Positions 31,927 to 36,958 of a stretch of DNA of 36,958 nt are shown here, one piece after another; within the stretch, counting starts at the first letter, position 1, and every line of letters starts with the position of its first letter. The position numbers were made by a program, and so were the translations under genes. Location of the stretch: positions 1 through 36,958 of the forward strand of contig JAJECE010000020.1 of the NCBI GenBank assembly GCA_022822185.1. Direction: 5' to 3'. The notes beneath the pieces were generated by a model. That model was not told the DNA's origin. It saw only the letters and a list, made by a program, of their open reading frames with translations, and did not search any database. Source of the stretch: Rhodothermales bacterium. GTDB taxonomy: Bacteria; Bacteroidota; Rhodothermia; Rhodothermales; Bin80.

Positions 31927-34350
31927 TCAGAAGTGTACGCCGATCCGAAGGTTGATGGTACGTGGGGTCAGGCGTGTCGGAATACGCTGCCAGATTCCGC
32001 TCGCATCAGGCAGCCAGGAGTAGGTAACGGTGTTGATGATGTCAAAGATGTTCAGCATCTCGGCGGTTATCTCCAGTTGCAGGGGTTTCGGGTGACGACT
32101 GAGTGTGATGATCTTGGTAGTCCCAAAATCAACCCGGCGGAATGCAGGGTAGCGGGCGGAGTGTCTGCTGCCGGGGATTTGGGCAATAATGTTTCCGATA
32201 CGTTCGCCCGGGATTGGAGGGGTATAGGCGAAGCCGCTCCCGAACAGGATACGCATGTGCAGTTTCCAGGTAGGGTCCATTGGGACATAATCCTGTATAA
32301 AGAGCGCAACGGTGTGACGCTGATCCATGGGTCTCGGCCGCAGGCCTGCATTCAGGGGGGTGGTGTACTGCGGACGAAATTGCTCACGCGCAACCATAAA
32401 GCTATAATTAATCCAGCTCTCCATGCCAGGCACAAACTCCCCTCTGGTCTGGAGATCCAGACCGTACACATGTCCGCTGGCATCGTTGTGCCCGCTGTAG
32501 TTGATCCGCACATTTTCCAGCGAGTAACTGACCAGGTTTGTCAAATTTTTGTAGTAGGCTTCTCCGCGCAGATAGAGTCGTTTTTGGGGCACAAACAGTT
32601 CGGCACCGCCGGTAAATTGCAGGGAGCGCTGGGAGCGGAGGGAGCGGTTCAGAGATTGAGCAAGTGGCACATCAGGGCTTGGTGTACCACGTAATTCCCG
32701 GTACGCAGGCTGCTGATAGTATAGACCGGCCGATGCGGTTAATGTGAGTTGTTTGAGTGCTTCATAACGCAGGCTCATACGAGGCGAAAAGGTCCATTCG
32801 CGGTTGAATTCATACCAGTCGGCCCGGATGCCTGCATTCAGAAGGGTTGACTCACGGATACTGTAGGAATCTTCGACATGCAGACTGACCTGGAAGGTGT
32901 TGAGTGCTGCAAGGCCTTCAAGACTGTCTACAACAATCCGTATCGGTTCCATTTCAAGATCGGATCCCAGTACAATAGATTTTTCCGTGAGCCGGTCATC
33001 GAACAGGAACCGTTTAATATGCCAGCCGGACTCAACTGCATGCCGCCTGCTAGTTCGGAGGTAGAGGCCCCGACCTGCCAGCGTGGTTGCTGTGATGGCA
33101 TTATCGGCCGAATCTTCCTGACGCGCCAAGCCTCGTGGAATTTCCAGAAGATCCGCATTTCGATCCGTAACAACATCATAAAGGATTGCATTTCCTTCCA
33201 GGAGATAGGACTCCTGTTCTTGGGTTGTATACAGGCTTATATCGTGTTGAATGGACCACTTCCTGCCGATACGGCTTCGTAGACGTAGTCCGGCGAGGCC
33301 GGTTTGGTACCCATCAATCTCTTCACTATTTCTGGAATAGGAAAGCCAGACGGACCGGATATCCGAGGAGCTGCCATCTGCGGAGACCGTTCCGTAAAAG
33401 GTCCGCCGTCCACGCGGATCCAGTCGGAATTCATGGTTTGCGTAAAGTCCGACAAATTCAAGTTCCTGACGGGGGCTGAGCCGATAGCTGAATCGTGTCT
33501 GGAGATCTTCGTAATCCGGTCGGTAGTTACCTTTCAGTTCCTGGGTTGAGAAAAATCGACGTGCTCTAGCCTTACGCAGTCCAATCTGCCAGGAAAATGT
33601 CCCGGTGGTTGCTGCTGCGGTTGCACTGCCATCGAGTAGCGACAGGGTAGCGCTGGTGGTAAGATCATTTGTGGGGGCGTACTCAATATCCAGTGCAGAA
33701 GAGATTTTACCGCCGTACTTTGTGGGGAACCCGCCGGTATAGAGGGTGATGCGGCGTGCCAATTCTGGATTAAAGAGTCCGATCCCTTCCTGTTCTCCCT
33801 GCCTTGGACGGAATGGCATATGAATCTCGAAGCCATTGAGAAAGATGAGATTTTCGTTGAATCCGCCTCCACGCACCGAGTATTGATTGGTGATCTCATT
33901 ATTGGCAGACACACCGGGGAGTACTAGAAGCGCCTGGAACCCTTTAAAAGGGGAGGGCATCCGGCGCACCTGTTCCGGCGCGATCTGTTGTACACCCGCA
34001 CCGAGGACGGTTTTGTCTTCCACCACGAGTTCCTCCCCTTCAAGCACCGTTGGAGAGAGTTGAATGCTCAGGGTGGTGACAGCGCGTGCAGATACGACGA
34101 CGGAATCAAGCCGGCTGGCAAATCCCACATACGAAAACCGTAACGCATACCTGCCTGTCGGAAGTTGCAGGGTGTAGTTTCCAGTGTCATTGGAGGCGGT
34201 TCCAAAATTCGTGTCATTGACCAGAATGCTCACGCCTGGCAGGGGCAGTCCATTCCCGGATTCAGTGACCGTTCCTTGAACTGTCCCCCAGGATTGTGCA
34301 GCCACCTGCGCGGTAAAGAGCAGTGGAAGAAAGAAAACAATACGGCACAT
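31927..34350 (-). CDS. TonB-dependent outer-membrane receptor with carboxypeptidase-regulatory-like domain
   Basis: The 807-residue precursor starts with a signal peptide (MCRIVFFLPLLFTAQVAAQ). Residues ~20-110 are a CarboxypepD_reg-like domain (GTVQGTVTESGNGLPLPGVS, YVGFASRLDSVVV). The plug follows (~115-230: MPSPFKGFQALLVLPGVSAN, NQYSVRGGGFNENLIFLNGF, YTGGFPTKYGGKISSALDIE) and then a 22-strand-type barrel to the end, finishing INLRIGVHF with a terminal Phe. No SusD partner is adjacent, so it is not a classical polysaccharide-utilisation SusC. TonB receptors import large or scarce nutrients such as siderophores, cobalamin or glycans; the substrate is not apparent. The small DUF5683-like gene lies downstream. 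Confidence 0.92.
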   Translation of the reverse strand: MCRIVFFLPLLFTAQVAAQSWGTVQGTVTESGNGLPLPGVSILVNDTNFGTASNDTGNYTLQLPTGRYALRFSYVGFASRLDSVVVSARAVTTLSIQLSPTVLEGEELVVEDKTVLGAGVQQIAPEQVRRMPSPFKGFQALLVLPGVSANNEITNQYSVRGGGFNENLIFLNGFEIHMPFRPRQGEQEGIGLFNPELARRITLYTGGFPTKYGGKISSALDIEYAPTNDLTTSATLSLLDGSATAAATTGTFSWQIGLRKARARRFFSTQELKGNYRPDYEDLQTRFSYRLSPRQELEFVGLYANHEFRLDPRGRRTFYGTVSADGSSSDIRSVWLSYSRNSEEIDGYQTGLAGLRLRSRIGRKWSIQHDISLYTTQEQESYLLEGNAILYDVVTDRNADLLEIPRGLARQEDSADNAITATTLAGRGLYLRTSRRHAVESGWHIKRFLFDDRLTEKSIVLGSDLEMEPIRIVVDSLEGLAALNTFQVSLHVEDSYSIRESTLLNAGIRADWYEFNREWTFSPRMSLRYEALKQLTLTASAGLYYQQPAYRELRGTPSPDVPLAQSLNRSLRSQRSLQFTGGAELFVPQKRLYLRGEAYYKNLTNLVSYSLENVRINYSGHNDASGHVYGLDLQTRGEFVPGMESWINYSFMVAREQFRPQYTTPLNAGLRPRPMDQRHTVALFIQDYVPMDPTWKLHMRILFGSGFAYTPPIPGERIGNIIAQIPGSRHSARYPAFRRVDFGTTKIITLSRHPKPLQLEITAEMLNIFDIINTVTYSWLPDASGIWQRIPTRLTPRTINLRIGVHF

Positions 34351-34430
34351 AAGATGCCACGCGTGTGCGGCGGTCAGATGCAGTGATTTGGCGGGGTAGC
34401 AATTCGCAGATGAAAGCAGTCGTTCAGGGA

Positions 34431-35402
34431 TTATTGTGACCAGGATGTAGGTTCACGGTCCCAGCGATGGGCGTAAAGGGTTTGGAGCAGGGATGGTTCC
34501 AGTGGGCCGCGGTCACTGGCGGCAATATTGGCTTCCACATGATGCAGTTTACGCATTCCCGGGATGGTTGTGCTCACGGTGGGATTGCTCAGGATAAAGC
34601 GGAGGGCCATTTCAGGCATACTGCTGTCCGGGGGTACGATATTGCGTAACGGCTCGGCATGTGCCACGCTGCTCCGCAGATTTTCTTCCACAAAATAGGT
34701 GTTTCGCCAATCGCCTCTGGGCCAGGTGGAGTCCAGTGTGATCGTTCCGGTCAGGGTACCCTCATCAAAAGGGACACGGGCAATAACCCCAACATTATGC
34801 GTTTCGCAGGCGGGGAAGAGTTCGTCAACCGGGTTTTGGTCAAAGATGTTGTAGATCACCTGGACACAGTCTACGAGTCCGCTCTGGACGGCCTGGATGC
34901 CATTCCATGGTTCCCAGCGGTTGAGGCTGATCCCGATGGCTCCAATTTTTCCGCTGTCTTTTGCCTGTTGGAGTTCCTGGATCCAGCGTTCATCCTGGAT
35001 CCACGAATCCTCCCATGTATGGAGTTGCATGAGATCCAGTTGTTCCAGATTTGTGTTGCTCAAGCTCCGTTCAATATGTTCACGAACATAGGCAGGCGGA
35101 TAGCAGTCGTCAAGGGCATGCTGCCGTTGGCTGGGCCATGCACGATTTTTTGGCGGCACTTTTGAGGCAGTATAGAGGCGTTTATCGGGGTTTGCCCGTA
35201 CCAGTTGTCCGAGCAGGCCTTCACTGTGTCCATCTCCGTAGGCCCATGCGGTGTCAAAGAACGTACAGCCGAGGTCGACTGCACGTTGCATCGATTCCAT
35301 GGACTGGAGATCGTCGGAATCCTTCCATCCAGACATCCCCCACATGCCATATCCAATTTCGCTTACGGGAAAGCCAGTTCGGCCGAGCAGTCGGTACTTC
35401 AT
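34431..35402 (-). CDS. Aldo/keto reductase
   Basis: This 323-residue NAD(P)H-dependent oxidoreductase has the AKR (beta/alpha)8 pattern: LGRTGFPVSEIGYGMWGM, the catalytic Asp and Tyr in CTFFDTAWAYGDGHSEGLLG, Lys in YTASKV, His in LDLMQLHTW, IGAIGISLNRWEP with the QVIYNIFDQ strand, and the C-terminal cofactor-binding TIPGMRKLHHVEANI. The length is usual for the YajO/YghZ-like group. The substrate cannot be named from sequence; members reduce aldehydes and ketones or act on sugars. It is transcribed alone on the minus strand, 80 bp upstream of the TonB receptor gene, and is followed on its other side by a 539-bp gene-free region. Confidence 0.93.
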   Translation of the reverse strand: MKYRLLGRTGFPVSEIGYGMWGMSGWKDSDDLQSMESMQRAVDLGCTFFDTAWAYGDGHSEGLLGQLVRANPDKRLYTASKVPPKNRAWPSQRQHALDDCYPPAYVREHIERSLSNTNLEQLDLMQLHTWEDSWIQDERWIQELQQAKDSGKIGAIGISLNRWEPWNGIQAVQSGLVDCVQVIYNIFDQNPVDELFPACETHNVGVIARVPFDEGTLTGTITLDSTWPRGDWRNTYFVEENLRSSVAHAEPLRNIVPPDSSMPEMALRFILSNPTVSTTIPGMRKLHHVEANIAASDRGPLEPSLLQTLYAHRWDREPTSWSQ

Positions 35403-35941
35403 TGATCAATAACTGTCTTGATCCTCTGTAACGCAGAATTCGCCGTGTGTTCCAAATGGGTCCCTTTTAGTGCAATTTCGACATTGCAGTGGGATTTTTT
35501 GCTTTAATACACAGACTGAAAAGTAATCATGAACCCCTTCGTGGCAATAAAATTTTTAAGGATGGGGGCAGGGGCTCATCTATCTGGAAATCACACATAC
35601 TTGTGATCGAATGCTTATACTCGCGTGACTCCTGTTCGTGCATATTGATTGCATCGGGCGGTTAGAATATGTCTCAACCAAATTAGTAAGACAAAACATA
35701 TGAAATACATTACAAAGGGGGGGACTCTCTACCATCGGATTCGGCTCCATCCATACGCACTCAGAGGAAAATAGGATCCGATAAAGGAAATTATCGGACC
35801 CTATTTTTCGGCGATTTTTGGCATAAAAACGGAAGTCTATGCACGATCAGGAGGCTTCCCCGTATCTGTTCTTCCTTTTCTTTTGGAACAAATTGTCAGC
35901 GTAGTCATTCGCTGTCCTGTTGATGCTTGCCACTATACATC
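35403..35941. other. Gene-free stretch between the aldo/keto reductase and the terminal ATPase
   Basis: No credible coding frame is seen. The region is AT-rich, with a short inverted pair TGCAAT/ATTGCA followed by TTTTTT near 35482-35511, and a strong bidirectional hairpin at 35771-35808 (separate entry). It holds the promoters of two divergent genes, but no consensus pair could be assigned with confidence. It marks the edge between envelope genes and the ATPase locus. Confidence 0.5.
35771..35808. terminator. Strong hairpin with T-runs on both strands, no gene in front on the plus strand
   Basis: ATAGGATCCGATAA (35771-35784) and TTATCGGACCCTAT (35791-35804) form a 14-position stem with one mismatch around a 6-nt loop, followed by TTTTT on the plus strand; the minus strand also continues into TTTT. 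It has the form of an intrinsic terminator but stands ~370 bp from the nearest gene end, so it may end a small RNA or attenuate the ATPase transcript. Confidence 0.55.
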
Positions 35942-36958
35942 ATGAGTGATTCTGATCGCAGATCCCCCAATATAGAAGACCGGGGCGAAGCCAAGTATTT
36001 CCACGGACGGAAGGGAATTCTGGCCGACTTCAAGGAACGTCTGGAGTTCGCGGAGCAGGATCCCCAAAAAGGAACCACGTTTCTGATCCAGGCCGCGCCC
36101 GGTGCAGGCAAGAGTGCACTGCTCCATAAATGTGCCCGCCTAGCTGCAATTGAGGGATTTGCAGTGGCAGAGGTGGATCCGCATAATTTTCTAGACCCAG
36201 ATGTACTTCACGAGTCTATTGATACATCGTGGATGCGATGGCGTAGATGGCTCACACAGAGATCGGCTAGTACAGATGTTGGCGTATTTAAGGCGGGAGT
36301 CGTTGTCGGTGGGGCGGCAAAAACTCCTCTGGGTGTCATCGAAAAGGGGAAAGGAGGGCTGGTTCTGCTGTTGGATGAGGCGCAGTTAATGGACGACCTT
36401 GCGGTGGGGACCGGGATTCCGTTTATCGGTGCGAAGGCCCTGCTGACCGCAATCCACAACGGGCGGACTGGACGCCCCGTGATGCTGGTCGCTGCCGGGT
36501 TGAGTGCAACGAAGCGAGCCTTCAAAGATCTGGGCGTGTCCAGATTCAAGGACAACTGCTATGTAGATTTGGGCCCGCTGAAAGAGGAAGCGGAGCGGGA
36601 GGTGATTAAGGACTGGCTCAAGAAGGAGGGGCGGGCGAAGGGGGATCCCACGCCCTGGATTGATGCGATTATGCAGAAGACCCATGGTTGGCCGCAGCAT
36701 GTGGCCGCCTATGCCGAGTCTGCTGCCGTCCACCTGCGGGCAACGGGGCGGCAGATGACTCCAGCGAAGTTGAAGGAAGTGCTCGAAGTGGGGGAGATGA
36801 AACGGATAAAATTTTATAAATCCAGAGCGGACGGGATTATGAGGAACGAGCGCCAGTGCATTGCCAGAGCAATGACTAATGTTGAGACGGACGGAACCAT
36901 CGATAAGAACACGGTCATCGCATCCCTGCGAGAAGAATTCAGCGCGGAGAAAGCCGAG
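35942..36958 (+). CDS. P-loop (AAA/STAND-like) ATPase, 3' truncated by the window
   Basis: An ATG at 35942 opens a frame of 339 codons that continues past the right edge. The N-terminus KYFHGRKGILADFKERLEFA is the lead-in common to AAA_16/STAND-type ATPases. Walker A is APGAGKS at 52-58 and Walker B is LVLLLDEAQ at 140-148. A sensor-like strand VMLVAAGLSATKRAF (180-194) follows. GWPQHVAAYAESAA (249-262) resembles the GxP motif that closes the NTPase module in MalT-like and related STAND proteins. No membrane segment is seen. Many such proteins are regulators or defence sensors whose output domain or partner lies further on, here outside the window. The specific family is not recognised. The preceding 539 bp are gene-free, so this is probably the first gene of its locus. 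Confidence 0.75.
   Translation, partial: MSDSDRRSPNIEDRGEAKYFHGRKGILADFKERLEFAEQDPQKGTTFLIQAAPGAGKSALLHKCARLAAIEGFAVAEVDPHNFLDPDVLHESIDTSWMRWRRWLTQRSASTDVGVFKAGVVVGGAAKTPLGVIEKGKGGLVLLLDEAQLMDDLAVGTGIPFIGAKALLTAIHNGRTGRPVMLVAAGLSATKRAFKDLGVSRFKDNCYVDLGPLKEEAEREVIKDWLKKEGRAKGDPTPWIDAIMQKTHGWPQHVAAYAESAAVHLRATGRQMTPAKLKEVLEVGEMKRIKFYKSRADGIMRNERQCIARAMTNVETDGTIDKNTVIASLREEFSAEKAE

Overview
The window looks like a chromosomal stretch from a member of the Bacteroidota/Rhodothermota (FCB) group. Four things point there: a type IX secretion sorting domain of the 'NYPNPFNP' type near the left end; a TTG-N20-TAnnTTTG promoter, the Bacteroidota sigma signature, in front of an AbiEi-like gene; a TonB-dependent receptor with an N-terminal carboxypeptidase-regulatory-like domain next to a DUF5683-type protein; and a single-chain class II glycyl-tRNA synthetase. 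The exact lineage cannot be fixed from sequence reading alone.

Layout. Positions 1-791 hold the 3' end of an outer-membrane beta-barrel gene, followed in the same frame, past one TAG stop, by a T9SS sorting domain that carries a further +1 frameshift. Positions 755-11282 form one tightly packed minus-strand run: a GT2 glycosyltransferase fused to a degenerate sugar-phosphate transferase, accA, nadC, an M20 amidohydrolase, a WcaJ-like polyprenyl glycosylphosphotransferase, an ABC-F ATPase, a beta-propeller-like exported protein and pnuC. It mixes envelope glycan synthesis, fatty-acid initiation and NAD supply. Positions 11538-13915 hold aroK, rnhB (opposite strand) and rho, the last with a leader that contains two strong hairpins, one terminator-like.

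Positions 14384-21665 are largely accessory: an MmeI-like single-chain restriction-modification enzyme, then the housekeeping glyS, then a solitary AbiEi-type antitoxin-like gene whose promoter is embedded in large inverted repeats, a frameshifted HNH nuclease remnant, a small winged-helix protein, an unrecognised 167-residue protein and a small membrane coiled-coil protein. A 103-bp MITE-like element with imperfect terminal inverted repeats lies at 22070-22172.

Positions 22244-31056 are a housekeeping block on the minus strand. In transcription order it runs tRNA-Val(GAC), infC (apparently starting at AUU), rpmI, rplT, a terminator/leader, pheS, pheT, a ZapB-like coiled coil, zapA, a 188-nt structured RNA that best fits 6S RNA, rny and an M19 dipeptidase. 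Positions 31143-35402 hold a DUF5683-like protein, a TonB-dependent receptor and an aldo/keto reductase. The window ends inside a plus-strand P-loop ATPase that follows a gene-free stretch of about 540 bp and is probably the first gene of another accessory locus.

No CRISPR array, rRNA or complete transposase was seen. The best candidates for something new are the palindrome-controlled solitary AbiEi-like gene, the GT2/pseudo-transferase fusion, the AUU-initiated infC, the pheS leader, and the ATPase running off the right end.
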